Numbered from the stretch's first letter, positions 16,276 to 25,637 are shown. The stretch is DNA of 64,000 nt from Crocosphaera sp. UHCC 0190 (GCF_034932065.1 NZ_JAYGHP010000003.1:248001-312000); one strand, 5' to 3'. A program made the numbers and translations. Notes: generated from the sequence alone by a model not told the origin.

Positions 16276-19155
16276 GTGACAGAATCCAAAAGCTACAAGG
16301 ACACCGTTAACCTACCCCAAACTAATTTTAGTATGCGGGCCAATGCCGTGAATCGAGAACCAGAATTACAGCAATTTTGGGCAGAAAATCAGATTTATGA
16401 GAAATTATCCCAAGAAAATCCTGGGGACTTGTTTATTCTGCATGATGGACCTCCTTATGCTAACGGGTCACTCCACATGGGTCACGCATTGAATAAAACC
16501 CTCAAAGACATTATCAATAAATACAAATTATTGCAAGGTCACAAAGTCCGTTATGTACCTGGTTGGGACTGTCACGGACTCCCCATTGAACTCAAAGTTT
16601 TGCAAAGTATGAAGTCTCAAGAAAGGGAGGGTTTAACCCCCATCAAATTACGTCGCAAAGCGCGAGATTTTGCTCTTAAAACTCAACAAGAACAGTGTGA
16701 GGGTTTCAAACGGTTCGGAGTTTGGGGAGACTGGGAAAACCCCTATTTAACCCTCACTCCTGAATACGAAGCGGCCCAAATTGGGGTATTTGGAGAAATG
16801 GCCCTCAAAGGGTATATTTATCGAGGTCTTAAACCTGTTCATTGGAGTCCTAGTTCTCAAACTGCCTTAGCTGAGGCAGAATTAGAATATCCTGAAGGTC
16901 ATACTTCCCGTAGTGTTTTTGCTGCTTTTCCTATTATTAAATCCTCCAAAGAAGCAGAAAAAACTTTAAAACCTTTCTTATCTAATTTAGGGGTTGCTAT
17001 TTGGACAACTACCCCCTGGACATTGCCTGGAAATTTAGCAGTTGCCCTTAATCCTGATCTCACTTATGCTGTAGTAGAACAGACTTCTAAGCTTTGCAAC
17101 TATCAATATTTAATTGTAGCAGCCGATTTAGTGGAGAAGTTATCAGCTACTTTTGAAACATCTTTAAAGGTTAAAGCAACTCTCCCAGGAAAGGATTTAG
17201 AACATACAATTTATCGTCATCCTTTGTTTGATAGAGAGAGTGAAATTCTCATCGGTGGCGATTATGTTACCACAGAATCAGGGACAGGTTTAGTGCATAC
17301 GGCTCCTGGTCATGGACAAGAAGATTATATCGTCGGTCAACGCTATGGTTTGCCAATTTTGTCTCCCGTTGATGCGAAAGGAAACTTTACGGAAGAAGCG
17401 GGACAATTTGCAGGGTTAAATGTTCTCAAAGATGCCAATGAAGTCATTATCAATGAACTGAAAGAAAAGGGAGCATTATTAAAAGAAGAACCCTATCAAC
17501 ATAAATATCCTTATGATTGGCGAACCAAAAAACCGACTATTTTTCGTGCAACAGAACAATGGTTTGCCTCAGTAGAAGGGTTCCGAGATGCAGCATTAAA
17601 AGCGATTAAAACAGTCAATTGGATTCCCTCTCAAGGAGAAAATCGTATTACTCCTATGGTCAGCGATCGCTCAGATTGGTGTATCTCTCGTCAGCGTAGT
17701 TGGGGTGTGCCTATTCCTGTTTTTTATAATGAAGAAACAAACGAACCTTTACTAACCGCAGAAACTATAAATAATGTAAAAAAAATCATTGCAAAAAAAG
17801 GTTCTGATGCTTGGTGGGAGATGTCTGTAGAGGAATTACTACCTAAGAAATACCAGAAAGATGCTCATAAATACCGCAAGGGAACAGATACAATGGATGT
17901 GTGGTTTGATTCTGGTTCTTCTTGGGCCGCAGTAGCAAAACAACGACCGGAATTAAAATATCCTGTTGATATGTATTTAGAAGGAACTGATCAACATCGG
18001 GGATGGTTTCAGTCTAGTTTGTTAACCAGTGTCGCGGTTAATGATATTGCCCCATATAAGACAGTATTGACTCATGGTTTCGTCTTAGATGAAAAAGGAC
18101 GAAAGATGAGTAAATCAGAAGGAAATATCGTTGATCCTCAAATCATTATTAATGGGGGTAAAAATCAGAAACAAGAACCGCCTTATGGGGCAGATGTGTT
18201 ACGATTATGGGTGTCATCGGTAGATTATTCTTCAGATGTTCCCGTTGGACAAACCATCTTGAAGCAATTATCAGATGTTTACCGCAAAATTCGCAATACA
18301 GCGCGATTTTTATTAGGCAACTTACATGATTTTGATCCGAAAAAGCATACAGTTGCTTATGAGGAATTGCCGGAATTAGATCAATATATGTTACATCGCA
18401 TCACCGAAGTTTTCACAGAGGTAACAGATGCGTTTGAAACTTATCAATTCTTCCGTTTCTTCCAAACTGTCCAAAATTTCTGTGTGGTAGATTTATCTAA
18501 TTTCTATCTAGATATTGCCAAAGATAGACTCTATATTTCTCATCCTGAGTCTATCCGTCGTCGCAGTTGTCAAACAGTATTAGCAGTCGCTGTAGAAAGT
18601 TTAGCTAAAGCAATTGCTCCTGTATTATGTCACATGGCCGAAGATATTTGGCAATTCTTACCCTACGAAACCCCTTATAAATCAGTTTTTGAGGCAGGAT
18701 GGGTCAAAACATCAAAACAGTGGGAAAACCCAGACTTAGGGGCTTCCTGGGCAAAATTACGGCAAATTAGAGCAGAAGTCAATAAGGTTCTTGAACAGGC
18801 CAGAAATGAGAAAGCGATCGGGTCATCTTTGGATGCAAAAGTGTTACTTTATGTCTCAGATAAAGACTTGAGAAAACAACTCGAAGCATTCAACCCTGAT
18901 GATAGTTTAACGGGGAATAAAGTGGATGAATTACGCTATTTTGTCTTAGCTTCTCAAGTGGAATTAGTGGATAGTTTAGAAAACCTTAAAAAGGCAGACT
19001 ATCAAAGCGAGTCTGACTTAGTTTCTGTGGGGGTAATAAAAGCAGAAGGAGAGAAGTGCGATCGCTGTTGGAACTATTCTACAAAAGTCGGAGAATTTAA
19101 AGATGATCCGACAATTTGTGAACGGTGTAATGATGCTTTAGTGGGTGAATTTTAG
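16276..19155 (+). CDS. ileS: Isoleucyl-tRNA synthetase
   Basis: 959 aa class I synthetase charging tRNA-Ile. Signature H-M-G-H at 67-70 (preceded by P-P-Y-A-N-G-S-L), the editing domain with [14 protein letters not shown] at 610-614, and a C-terminal zinc finger with Cys928, 931, 948 and 951. The catalytic domain, CP1 editing insertion, anticodon-binding region and zinc ribbon are all present, so this is the bacterial type. The start is GTG 16276 with no strong ribosome binding site; the next Met (Met20, S-M-R-A-N-A-V-N-R) would cut into the conserved N-terminus. A single gene with its own upstream region. Confidence 0.96.
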   Translation: MTESKSYKDTVNLPQTNFSMRANAVNREPELQQFWAENQIYEKLSQENPGDLFILHDGPPYANGSLHMGHALNKTLKDIINKYKLLQGHKVRYVPGWDCHGLPIELKVLQSMKSQEREGLTPIKLRRKARDFALKTQQEQCEGFKRFGVWGDWENPYLTLTPEYEAAQIGVFGEMALKGYIYRGLKPVHWSPSSQTALAEAELEYPEGHTSRSVFAAFPIIKSSKEAEKTLKPFLSNLGVAIWTTTPWTLPGNLAVALNPDLTYAVVEQTSKLCNYQYLIVAADLVEKLSATFETSLKVKATLPGKDLEHTIYRHPLFDRESEILIGGDYVTTESGTGLVHTAPGHGQEDYIVGQRYGLPILSPVDAKGNFTEEAGQFAGLNVLKDANEVIINELKEKGALLKEEPYQHKYPYDWRTKKPTIFRATEQWFASVEGFRDAALKAIKTVNWIPSQGENRITPMVSDRSDWCISRQRSWGVPIPVFYNEETNEPLLTAETINNVKKIIAKKGSDAWWEMSVEELLPKKYQKDAHKYRKGTDTMDVWFDSGSSWAAVAKQRPELKYPVDMYLEGTDQHRGWFQSSLLTSVAVNDIAPYKTVLTHGFVLDEKGRKMSKSEGNIVDPQIIINGGKNQKQEPPYGADVLRLWVSSVDYSSDVPVGQTILKQLSDVYRKIRNTARFLLGNLHDFDPKKHTVAYEELPELDQYMLHRITEVFTEVTDAFETYQFFRFFQTVQNFCVVDLSNFYLDIAKDRLYISHPESIRRRSCQTVLAVAVESLAKAIAPVLCHMAEDIWQFLPYETPYKSVFEAGWVKTSKQWENPDLGASWAKLRQIRAEVNKVLEQARNEKAIGSSLDAKVLLYVSDKDLRKQLEAFNPDDSLTGNKVDELRYFVLASQVELVDSLENLKKADYQSESDLVSVGVIKAEGEKCDRCWNYSTKVGEFKDDPTICERCNDALVGEF

Positions 19156-19163
19156 GGACTATT

Positions 19164-19186
19164 AAGGTGCGTTAATAGCGCACCTT
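19164..19186 (+). terminator. Hairpin after ileS
   Basis: Stem AAGGTGCG / CGCACCTT with a 7-nt loop, 9 bp past the ileS stop, followed by TTCCCTTAAT. It could end ileS transcription; the T run is weak. Confidence 0.5.
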
Positions 19187-19240
19187 TCCCTTAATATGAA
19201 AAGAATAAAATAGTTTTGTGTTTTAAATCAATCAATAATC

Positions 19241-20428
19241 ATGCAAATCACTTCCTTGACTATTAAAAATTATAAGGCTTTTCAAAATATTACTATTAGT
19301 AATATTCCAAGATTTTGTGTATTTGTTGGTGCAAATGGTACAGGGAAAAGTACGCTTTTTGATATCTTTGGTTTTTTAAGAGATTCTCTCAAAAATAATG
19401 TTCGTCAAAGTTTACAACTTAGAGGAGGATTTAAAGAAGTAATTACACGAGGACATGAAGACGAAGAAATTTATTTTGAAATTAAATTTAGGATGGAAAT
19501 TCTTGACAAAGAAAGATTAGTTACCTATGTTCTAGAAATTGGTTTAGAAAATAATAAACCTATAGTAAAAAGAGAAATTCTTCGTTATAAACGTGGTAGT
19601 CAAGGATCTCCTTTTCATTTTCTAGACTTTAAGAATGGTAAAGGTTATGCTATAACAAATGAAGAAGATTTTGATAAAACAGAGGAACAACTAACTCGTG
19701 AAGAACAAACACTTGACGCAAAAGATATTTTAGCGATTAAAGGACTTGGACAATTTCAACGCTTTAAAGCTGCTAGTGCATTTCGACTTTTAATCGAAAA
19801 TTGGCACGTATCTGATTTTCATATCAGTGCTGCTAGAGGTAGTAAAGATGCTGGATATGCAGAACATTTATCCACAACAGGAGATAACTTACCTTTAGTT
19901 GCTCAATATATTTATGAAAATCACAAAGATATTTTTGAGCATATTTTAGAAAAAATGAAGCAAAGAGTTCCTGGAGTTTCTAAAGTAGAAGCAAAAGAAA
20001 CTGACGATGGACGTTTAATTCTAAAGTTTCAAGATGAATCTTTTCATGATCCTTTTATTGCTCGTTATGTTTCTGATGGAACCATTAAAATGTTTGCCTA
20101 CCTTGTTTTATTGCATGATCCGAATCCCCATCCTCTTTTATGTGTCGAAGAACCAGAAAATCAATTATATCCTTTATTATTACAAGAATTAGCTGAAGAA
20201 TTTGAAGCTTATACCCGTTCAGAAGGACAGGTTTTTGTTAGCACTCACTCTCCTGATTTTCTTAATGCTGTTGATTTGAATAATATATTTTGGTTAGAAA
20301 AACATGAAGGAATTACAAAAGTTTATCGTGCTTCTGAACAAGAATTATTAAATAATCTATTTCAAGAAGGAGATCTACCTGGGTATTTATGGAAACAGGG
20401 ACTTTTTGGAGGTATTGATCCAACATGA
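19241..20428 (+). CDS. AAA/ABC-type ATPase of the OLD/RecF-like class
   Basis: 395 aa. Walker A G-A-N-G-T-G-K-S-T at 30-38 follows an N-terminal I-x-N-Y-K-A-F strand; Walker B C-V-E-E-P-E-N-Q-L-Y-P lies near 300-312, then the H-loop F-V-S-T-H-S-P-D-F-L-N. This is the SMC-like single-protein ATPase fold found in OLD, Gabija-type and PARIS-type defence systems. The stop overlaps the start of the next frame by ATGA, which encodes a DUF4276 (TOPRIM-related) protein; such ATPase-DUF4276 pairs recur in bacteria. Here the partner is internally deleted, so the ATPase may be an orphan. The ORF itself is intact. Function as defence is inference. Confidence 0.82.
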   Translation: MQITSLTIKNYKAFQNITISNIPRFCVFVGANGTGKSTLFDIFGFLRDSLKNNVRQSLQLRGGFKEVITRGHEDEEIYFEIKFRMEILDKERLVTYVLEIGLENNKPIVKREILRYKRGSQGSPFHFLDFKNGKGYAITNEEDFDKTEEQLTREEQTLDAKDILAIKGLGQFQRFKAASAFRLLIENWHVSDFHISAARGSKDAGYAEHLSTTGDNLPLVAQYIYENHKDIFEHILEKMKQRVPGVSKVEAKETDDGRLILKFQDESFHDPFIARYVSDGTIKMFAYLVLLHDPNPHPLLCVEEPENQLYPLLLQELAEEFEAYTRSEGQVFVSTHSPDFLNAVDLNNIFWLEKHEGITKVYRASEQELLNNLFQEGDLPGYLWKQGLFGGIDPT

Positions 20429-20652
20429 ACGATGACTATGATTTAGTTTTTTTACTGGAAGAAGCTTCTATGAAAGCACTGTTAGATATTTTGTTACCTA
20501 GAATTATTCCAAAATTGGTTAGTAATTATCAGCAAATAAGTGGTTCAAGAAAAATAGGTCAATATCTAGAAGTGGACAAGTTAGAAAAAAATACATCTCA
20601 CAGCTTTAAGATTTTTATGAAGGGATTGCAGAAAATATTAGCAGAACTGTAG
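20425..20652 (+). pseudogene. DUF4276 (TOPRIM-like) protein with internal deletion
   Basis: 75 aa. The first 30 residues (D-Y-D-L-V-F-L-L-E-E-A-S-M-K-A-L, then L-L-P-R-I-I-P-K-L) match the start of DUF4276 proteins; the rest (S-G-S-R-K-I-G-Q-Y-L, then N-T-S-H-S-F-K-I-F-M-K-G-L) matches their C-terminal end as I remember it. A normal member has roughly 190-220 aa, so about 120 central residues, including the expected D-x-D metal site, have been lost with the frame kept. Overlaps the ATPase gene by 4 bp. Most likely non-functional, though a short protein could still be made. Confidence 0.6.
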
Positions 20653-20669
20653 AAACAGACTTAAAATAT

Positions 20670-21119
20670 CAGACCATTTCTCAACCTTATATTGTGGCTG
20701 CCATGACCGAAGCGGCTGAGATTTCGCCTCAAGATAAGGTGCTAGAAATTGGCACAGGCTCTGGCTATCAAACAGCTATTTTAGGGGAATTAGCCCAAGA
20801 AGTCTATACTATTGAAATCATCCCCGAATTAGCCGAAATAGCGAGTCATATTTTACAAGAGCTTGGCTATCATAATATTCATAGTAAAGTCGATGACGGT
20901 TATCTCGGTTGGGCAGAATATGCGCCTTATGATGCCATTTTAGTGACTGCTGCTCCGCCAAATATTCCCCCTCAATTGAAAGAGCAACTCGCTACAAACG
21001 GGAGGATAATAATTCCCGTTGGTACCTTCTCCCAAGAACTATTAATCCTCAAAAAAACCGTTGATGTATGGGTTCAGCAGTCAATGTTCCCCGTGAGATT
21101 TGTGCCACTGACTCGGTAA
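20670..21119 (+). pseudogene. pcm: Protein-L-isoaspartate O-methyltransferase, N-terminally truncated
   Basis: The frame carries Q-T-I-S-Q-P-Y-I-V-A-A-M-T-E, the SAM motif V-L-E-I-G-T-G-S-G-Y-Q, Y-T-I-E-I-I-P-E-L-A and the C-terminal V-R-F-V-P-L-T-R of Pcm, which methylates damaged isoaspartyl residues. Everything before Q-T-I-S (about 60-80 residues, part of the substrate and SAM site) is missing, and the sequence upstream belongs to the DUF4276 remnant. The only starts are GTG 20694 and ATG 20703, giving 141 or 138 aa. The breakpoint lies at about 20655-20670. Probably inactive as a repair enzyme. Confidence 0.7.
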
Positions 21120-21202
21120 ATTTCCGGAACCCGATGCCCACTTAATGAAGTACCCCTTGTTGTCAGTATGAACCTAGCACCCTGAATCTTTAGGAGAATT
21201 TT

Positions 21203-22963
21203 ATGGACGATCGCAGAATAGAAGCCCTCAGAATTCGCCGTGATGCTGCTGAAGTTGCTAGTGAACGCCCCCATCCCCTTCATATTAGCAATGGGGAGGA
21301 GTTTCGCTATCGCAACAGTGAGAATAAACCCACCCATCTGGCCAACTATAGCAAAGGATTACCCCATTGCGAAAAAACAGGTGTGATCGTTAATGCTGAG
21401 GACTATCAACAGTTTGTACGGGGTATTGATTCAGGGGATGTGCGTGACTTCCGGGATACTCCCCTAGGCCCACCTAACCAAGATGGAGTACCCTTTCCTA
21501 AATGGCAATCCCACATTGCTCAAACCAGCAAAGGGTGCAAAGTTCCTGTTCGAGCTTGGGAAAGTGCGGGGGCCGGTTCTACCTTTGATTTACAAGGGCC
21601 TGATTCTCAATCTTTGACTATGCCTCCTGCTCCTGAATTGGACAGTGAAGAATTAATCACAGAAATGATTGAAATCTATGGCATGGCTCTTTTAAGAGAT
21701 GTTCCCTTTGCCAATTTTAATAGTTCTACTGAAGTTCAAAAAGTTGTTGATTTACTTAACCAGTCTCCTTGGATTAAAAATCAAGCCACTAATTACATTC
21801 ATTTAACCGATGCTGAGCAAAAACGGTTACGGGGCCCCTTTACCAAGCAAACAGTATTCCGAGGTATTGCACCTGGGGATAATGTAGGGCCATACTTATC
21901 TCAATTTCTTTTAGTCGGAAATCAAGGACTAGAAAATATACAGTCTCTCAGTGATGGCTATATTGCCTATGGTGCTATCCGCGTCGATCAACGAATACGG
22001 GTAGCTGAACCTCTAAAAGATTATATGACAACTTGGGAAGCTTGGGTGGATGTCCAAAATGGGGCAGATTTACGAGGCATAGAAACTTATTCTGAAACGC
22101 CCGCCCCTTATCGTTTTATGGCTACACCCCGTGATTTAGCCACCTACGTCCATTATGATGCTCTCTATGAAGCCTATTTGAATGCTTGTTTAATCATGTT
22201 GGGGCTAAAAATTCCCTTTGATCCCGGTATTCCCTTCCAAGGGGCTGATTTTAAGGATAAACAACAAGGGTTTGCTCAATTTGGTGGCCCTCATATCCTG
22301 TCTTTAGTAACAGAAGTGGCAACCCGCGCCCTCAAAGCGGTACGTTTCCAGAAGTTTAATGTCCATCGTCGTCTGCGGCCTGAAGCTGTTAGCGGTTGGG
22401 TGACACGGTATGTTAATGATGATACCAAAGGCATTGAAGCCATTAAACCCCTAGTAGATGGTTTAGGGGAAGGTCTTTTGAAGGCAGTGGCTGACCATAA
22501 CTGCAAACAAAACCAGAAATTTAGCGATCGCACCAGTGATGCTAATAATTGTTACAAGGCTTCTTATTTGCTGCCTATGGCTTTTCCTGAAGGTTCCCCC
22601 ATGCACCCGGCTTATGGTGCGGGTCATGCCACCGTTGCGGGTGCTTGTGTTACCATTCTCAAGGCATTTTTTGATGCGGGTGCTACCTTAAATTTTGCTT
22701 TTCAACCTAGTGCCGATGGTAGTAAATTAGAACCCGTGACCTTAGATAAACCTTTAACAGTTGAAGGGGAATTAAACAAAATCGCCGCAAATATTGCTAT
22801 TGGACGGAATTGGGCCGGGGTTCACTACTTCACAGATTATATTGAATCTCTCCGTCTTGGGGAACAAGTTGCGATCGGTATTCTCCAAGAACAAAAGTTA
22901 ACCTATGGGGAAAACTTTTCCATGACAATTCCTCTGTTTGATGGGGGCAGTATTCGCATCTAA
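21203..22963 (+). CDS. Vanadium-dependent haloperoxidase (algal bromoperoxidase type)
   Basis: 586 aa, close to the algal enzymes. The vanadate pocket can be traced: Lys384 and Arg392 (K-F-N-V-H-R-R-L-R-P-E), His468 (M-H-P-A-Y-G-A-G-H), Gly474, Arg535 and His541 (G-R-N-W-A-G-V-H-Y-F). The position equal to Ser483 of the Corallina enzyme is Ala473. It uses H2O2 to oxidise bromide or iodide to hypohalite, removing peroxide and halogenating organics. No signal peptide is evident. AGGAG stands 7 nt before ATG 21203. It is a single gene with a strong terminator, directly after the degraded pcm. Bromide versus chloride preference cannot be told from sequence. Confidence 0.88.
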   Translation: MDDRRIEALRIRRDAAEVASERPHPLHISNGEEFRYRNSENKPTHLANYSKGLPHCEKTGVIVNAEDYQQFVRGIDSGDVRDFRDTPLGPPNQDGVPFPKWQSHIAQTSKGCKVPVRAWESAGAGSTFDLQGPDSQSLTMPPAPELDSEELITEMIEIYGMALLRDVPFANFNSSTEVQKVVDLLNQSPWIKNQATNYIHLTDAEQKRLRGPFTKQTVFRGIAPGDNVGPYLSQFLLVGNQGLENIQSLSDGYIAYGAIRVDQRIRVAEPLKDYMTTWEAWVDVQNGADLRGIETYSETPAPYRFMATPRDLATYVHYDALYEAYLNACLIMLGLKIPFDPGIPFQGADFKDKQQGFAQFGGPHILSLVTEVATRALKAVRFQKFNVHRRLRPEAVSGWVTRYVNDDTKGIEAIKPLVDGLGEGLLKAVADHNCKQNQKFSDRTSDANNCYKASYLLPMAFPEGSPMHPAYGAGHATVAGACVTILKAFFDAGATLNFAFQPSADGSKLEPVTLDKPLTVEGELNKIAANIAIGRNWAGVHYFTDYIESLRLGEQVAIGILQEQKLTYGENFSMTIPLFDGGSIRI

Positions 22964-22988
22964 GTTTGATTTTTCCGATTGCTGAGTT

Positions 22989-23005
22989 CGTATCATTTCG
23001 ATACG
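22989..23005 (+). repeat. Short hairpin before the haloperoxidase terminator
   Basis: CGTATC-ATTTC-GATACG, a perfect 6-bp stem starting 26 bp after the haloperoxidase stop and 2 bp before the terminator; it probably forms a double 3' hairpin with it. Confidence 0.5.
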
Positions 23006-23006
23006 T

Positions 23007-23032
23007 CCCCCGTCAAAAGACGGGGGTTTTTT
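23007..23032 (+). terminator. Strong rho-independent terminator
   Basis: CCCCCGTC / GACGGGGG with an AAAA loop and a run of six T, 44 bp after the haloperoxidase stop. One of the clearest intrinsic terminators in the window. Confidence 0.9.
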
Positions 23033-23066
23033 ATGTTATATTAAATTTTTTTAGAGATAATGGATC

Positions 23067-23264
23067 ATGAGTAAACCCAATTTCGAGGCCATGAGTCGTG
23101 AGGAGTTAGCACGCTTCATGGTGTCTCATCGAGATACCCCGGATGAAATCGAAGCAAGAAGCGTCTATATCCGTCGTATGGCTGAAAATGCTAAACGTTG
23201 TGGGATTGAATTTTATAAACCCCATTTACAACCAAATTCAGTAGAAAATAACAGCGATCGCTGA
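23067..23264 (+). CDS. DUF6887 family small protein
   Basis: 65 aa: M-S-K-P-N-F-E-A-M-S-R-E-E-L-A-R-F-M, then H-R-D-T-P-D-E-I-E-A-R. This N-terminal helix-turn pattern is the cyanobacterial DUF6887 family of unknown function, in which an E-L-R/A-x-Y/F-M helix precedes an acidic turn. Such genes are often next to a DUF6888 gene; none is found here. The C-terminus is encoded in part by a HIP1 octamer (about 23252). ATG 23067 lies 34 bp after the terminator T run. Confidence 0.75.
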   Translation: MSKPNFEAMSREELARFMVSHRDTPDEIEARSVYIRRMAENAKRCGIEFYKPHLQPNSVENNSDR

Positions 23265-23282
23265 TCAATAAAACCTGTTTTT

Positions 23283-23945
23283 TTATTTTTTTAAGGCTAA
23301 GGTTAACCCATCAGCAATAGGAACTAAACTAAGGTTAATTCTGGGATCTTGGTGCAGTTTTTCATTAAAAGCACGAATTTTTTGGGTTCGATTATCTTGT
23401 ATCTCAGATTCAGCAACTTTACCCCCCCACAACACATTATCAACGGCAATTAATCCCCCTTCTCTGACTAACCATAAGGCTTTTTCGTAATAATTATCAT
23501 AATTGCTTTTATCGGCATCAATAAAGGCAAAATCAAAGGTGTTACTTTGTCCTTCTCCTATCAGTTTATCTAAGGTTTCTAATGCGGGTGCTATGCGTAA
23601 ATCAATTTTATTGGCGACTCCTGCTTTTTCCCAATAATGTTGGGCAATTTTTGTCGTTTCTTCATCAACATCACAGGCAATTATTTGACCATCTGGCGGT
23701 AAAGCTAAGGCAACAACTAAGGCACTATAGCCTGTAAATACCCCAATATCTAAGGTTTTTTTTGCTCCCATTAATTGCACTAATAAAGCCATAAATTGTC
23801 CTTGCTCTGGGGCAATTTGCATCATGGCCATGGGATGTTTTGCTGTTTCTTGTCGCAGTTGTTTAAGTATTTCTGATTCTCTCACAGAAACAGTCTGAAA
23901 ATATTGGTATAAATTGGGTGCAAGTCCTAGAGTTTGATTCGCCAT
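23283..23945 (-). CDS. Class I SAM-dependent O-methyltransferase (CCoAOMT-like)
   Basis: 220 aa. The SAM motif D-I-G-V-F-T-G-Y-S-A-L lies near 81-91, an acidic residue follows in I-I-A-C-D-V-D-E, then F-D-F-A-F-I-D-A-D-K-S-N-Y and V-D-N-V-L-W-G-G-K-V. The two last motifs hold the divalent-metal ligands of the caffeoyl-CoA/catechol O-methyltransferase family. Acceptor unknown; related cyanobacterial enzymes methylate flavonoid-like or catecholic substrates in vitro. It follows thiS on the same strand after 57 bp that hold a heptamer repeat, so it may be independently controlled. Confidence 0.87.
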   Translation of the reverse strand: MANQTLGLAPNLYQYFQTVSVRESEILKQLRQETAKHPMAMMQIAPEQGQFMALLVQLMGAKKTLDIGVFTGYSALVVALALPPDGQIIACDVDEETTKIAQHYWEKAGVANKIDLRIAPALETLDKLIGEGQSNTFDFAFIDADKSNYDNYYEKALWLVREGGLIAVDNVLWGGKVAESEIQDNRTQKIRAFNEKLHQDPRINLSLVPIADGLTLALKK

Positions 23946-23976
23946 ATTGTTTAATTATTATTAGATATTTTTTTCA

Positions 23977-24000
23977 TTCTGACTTCTGACTTCTGACTTC
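23977..24000. repeat. Tandem heptamer repeat (TTCTGAC)x3
   Basis: Three exact copies of TTCTGAC plus TTC between thiS and the O-methyltransferase gene. Single GAAGTCA-type heptamers recur near 39093 and 39129 in the window; such short tandem repeats are common in cyanobacteria. Confidence 0.7.
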
Positions 24001-24002
24001 AT

Positions 24003-24221
24003 TTACCCTCCGCCAACAATGGTGACAATTTCTAAGCGATCGCCTGTTTTTAATTCGGTATTTTCCCAATATTGTCTGTGTAAAATTTCTCCATTGTATT
24101 CGACAGCAACTAAACGAGGATTTAAACCCAAATTTACTAAAAATTGGGGCAAAATAGTTTGAGGGGAACAGGTTTCTGGTTTTCCATTGACTTGTAAACT
24201 GATGGTTTCTCTTGTATTCAT
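24003..24221 (-). CDS. thiS: Sulfur carrier protein ThiS
   Basis: 72 aa ubiquitin-like protein ending V-G-G-G; the terminal Gly-Gly becomes the thiocarboxylate that donates sulfur for the thiazole of thiamine. Internal marks are L-x-V-N-G-K-P, L-P-Q-F-L-V-N-L-G and V-A-V-E-Y-N-G-E. Its ATG is 3 bp after the thiE stop, so thiE and thiS are certainly one transcript. Confidence 0.9.
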   Translation of the reverse strand: MNTRETISLQVNGKPETCSPQTILPQFLVNLGLNPRLVAVEYNGEILHRQYWENTELKTGDRLEIVTIVGGG

Positions 24222-24224
24222 ATT

Positions 24225-25256
24225 CTAATTTATTGTGAGTTTAGTTAACAATTCTTCGGTGATTTTTTGGGGATCTTCTGCTTCCATAATTGCGCGAACA
24301 ACTGCCATTTGTTTCGCCCCTGCTGCCATGACTTCATTAATATTAATTGTATCAATTCCCCCAATGGCAAACCAAGGAACCGGAGACTTTTTTGCTGAAT
24401 AATTAACATAGTCTAATCCTGCGGGTTTTTTACCTGCTTTGGTTGGGGTTGCATACACTGGCCCAACCCCAATATAGTCTGCTCCTTCTGCGATCGCTTT
24501 GGCCATTTCTTGCTCATTTGTAGTGGAACGTCCGATAATTCTATTAGGCCCTAATATTTGTCTAGCTAAGGCAATGGGAATGTCTTGTTGTCCTAAATGT
24601 ACTCCATCTGCTTTAACAGCTAGAGCGATATCAACCCGATCATTCATAATAAATAGGGCATCATATTGATGACATAATTCACAGAGCTTGTGAGCGATTT
24701 CTAGGCGAATAATATCATTCGCATTTTTCTCTCTATATTGTACTAATTTTAAGCCTCCTTGTAAAGCAGCTTCAACAATTTTTAATATATTTTCAGAAGG
24801 AGATGTTACCAGATATAAATTAGCATTTGTTAATTTTTGGTAACGGTAACATTGTAATAAATCACTTTCTAAAGTATAGACTTTATAGCGCATTTGTTTA
24901 AACGTAATTCCCATGTTAGGATTATAAAGTTTGCCATATTCTTCTAATACCCGTAAAGCTTCTTGAACCCGACATAAATTAGCTTGTAGTAGTTGATCAA
25001 TACTGCTTCTTTTTTCCTCTTGTGGATGAGATAATTCTGTTCCTGGATCATTAGGAGTATCTCTCGCCATGCGTAAATCTGAACCATGCCAATTAGCAAT
25101 TTCTTGACGCATTTGCTTACATTTTTCGGCGAGGTTACTATTTTCCAGACCAAAGCGACACCATTCTTCTATTATTCTTAATCCTTCTCTAGCGCGATCA
25201 AGGTTAGCATCTAAAATACGGGGAATTGATAAACTGGTATGATTTTTTTGAGTCAT
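24225..25256 (-). CDS. thiE: Thiamine-phosphate synthase with N-terminal ThiD2-like domain
   Basis: 343 aa from ATG 25256. The frame is open to 25367, but that would run through the divergent promoter and over the antitoxin start, and the first 37 codons are not family-like. The N-terminal domain (about 10-130: I-L-D-A-N-L-D-R-A-R-E-G-L-R-I-I-E-E) is the ThiD2-type module seen in cyanobacterial ThiE; the C-terminal TIM barrel (about 140-343) has V-Q-Y-R-E-K, M-N-D-R, G-V-H-L-G-Q-Q-D and I-G-R-S-T. It joins HMP pyrophosphate and thiazole phosphate. Followed directly by thiS. Divergent from the toxin-antitoxin genes, with a 93-bp shared region. Confidence 0.92.
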   Translation of the reverse strand: MTQKNHTSLSIPRILDANLDRAREGLRIIEEWCRFGLENSNLAEKCKQMRQEIANWHGSDLRMARDTPNDPGTELSHPQEEKRSSIDQLLQANLCRVQEALRVLEEYGKLYNPNMGITFKQMRYKVYTLESDLLQCYRYQKLTNANLYLVTSPSENILKIVEAALQGGLKLVQYREKNANDIIRLEIAHKLCELCHQYDALFIMNDRVDIALAVKADGVHLGQQDIPIALARQILGPNRIIGRSTTNEQEMAKAIAEGADYIGVGPVYATPTKAGKKPAGLDYVNYSAKKSPVPWFAIGGIDTININEVMAAGAKQMAVVRAIMEAEDPQKITEELLTKLTIN

Positions 25257-25280
25257 AATTATTTTACGACGGCTCCAGAG

Positions 25281-25309
25281 TTGACATACGGCAAATTGCC
25301 GTATAGTAT
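25281..25309 (+). promoter_or_regulatory. Promoter with embedded operator of the toxin-antitoxin operon
   Basis: -35 TTGACA (25281-25286) and -10 TAGTAT (25304-25309) are separated by exactly 17 bp, and those 17 bp form a perfect palindrome TACGGCAAATTGCCGTA (25287-25303). A dimeric DUF1778 ribbon-helix-helix antitoxin bound there would block RNA polymerase. The palindrome is 31 bp from the divergent thiE start and might affect it too. Confidence 0.82.
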
Positions 25310-25349
25310 GAAAGTTGTAATCCTTTAATAATATATATGGTTCGTCGAT

Positions 25350-25637
25350 ATGGCTAATGTGAATCATTCAAAACAAATGGCCAGACTTGAGGCTCGTATC
25401 ACCCCAGAAACTAAAGCTCTCTTTCAGAAAGCTGCAAATCTGGAAGGGCGTACTTTGACAGATTTTGTTGTTGCAAGTGTTCAAGCAGAAGCTAGTCGAG
25501 TCATTCAGAAACACCAAACACTTAAGCTGAGTGTTGAGGATAGCGAAGCTTTTGTCGATGCACTCCTTAATCCTCCAAAGCCTAATGATTCTCTGAAATC
25601 AGCCGCTATACGCTATAAGCAAGTAATGTCAGATTGA
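25350..25637 (+). CDS. DUF1778 antitoxin (TacA/AtaR-like)
   Basis: 95 aa. The N-terminal ribbon-helix-helix (about 8-50: M-A-R-L-E-A-R-I-T-P-E-T-K-A-L-F, then L-T-D-F-V-V-A-S-V) binds DNA as a dimer; the C-terminal tail (S-E-A-F-V-D-A-L-L-N-P-P-K-P-N) wraps the GNAT toxin in known pairs. It starts 41 bp after the -10 element; the stop TGA shares its A with the toxin ATG (25637). It should repress its own operon through the palindrome in the promoter. The class assignment is firm. Confidence 0.9.
   Translation: MANVNHSKQMARLEARITPETKALFQKAANLEGRTLTDFVVASVQAEASRVIQKHQTLKLSVEDSEAFVDALLNPPKPNDSLKSAAIRYKQVMSD

Noticed and set aside
24225-25349. THI-box (TPP) riboswitch upstream of thiE
   Set aside because: The region before thiE is only 93 bp and holds the promoter/operator; no TPP aptamer pattern was seen.
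25257-25367. Upstream extension of thiE
   Set aside because: Would cross the toxin-antitoxin promoter and the antitoxin start; the added residues are not ThiE-like.
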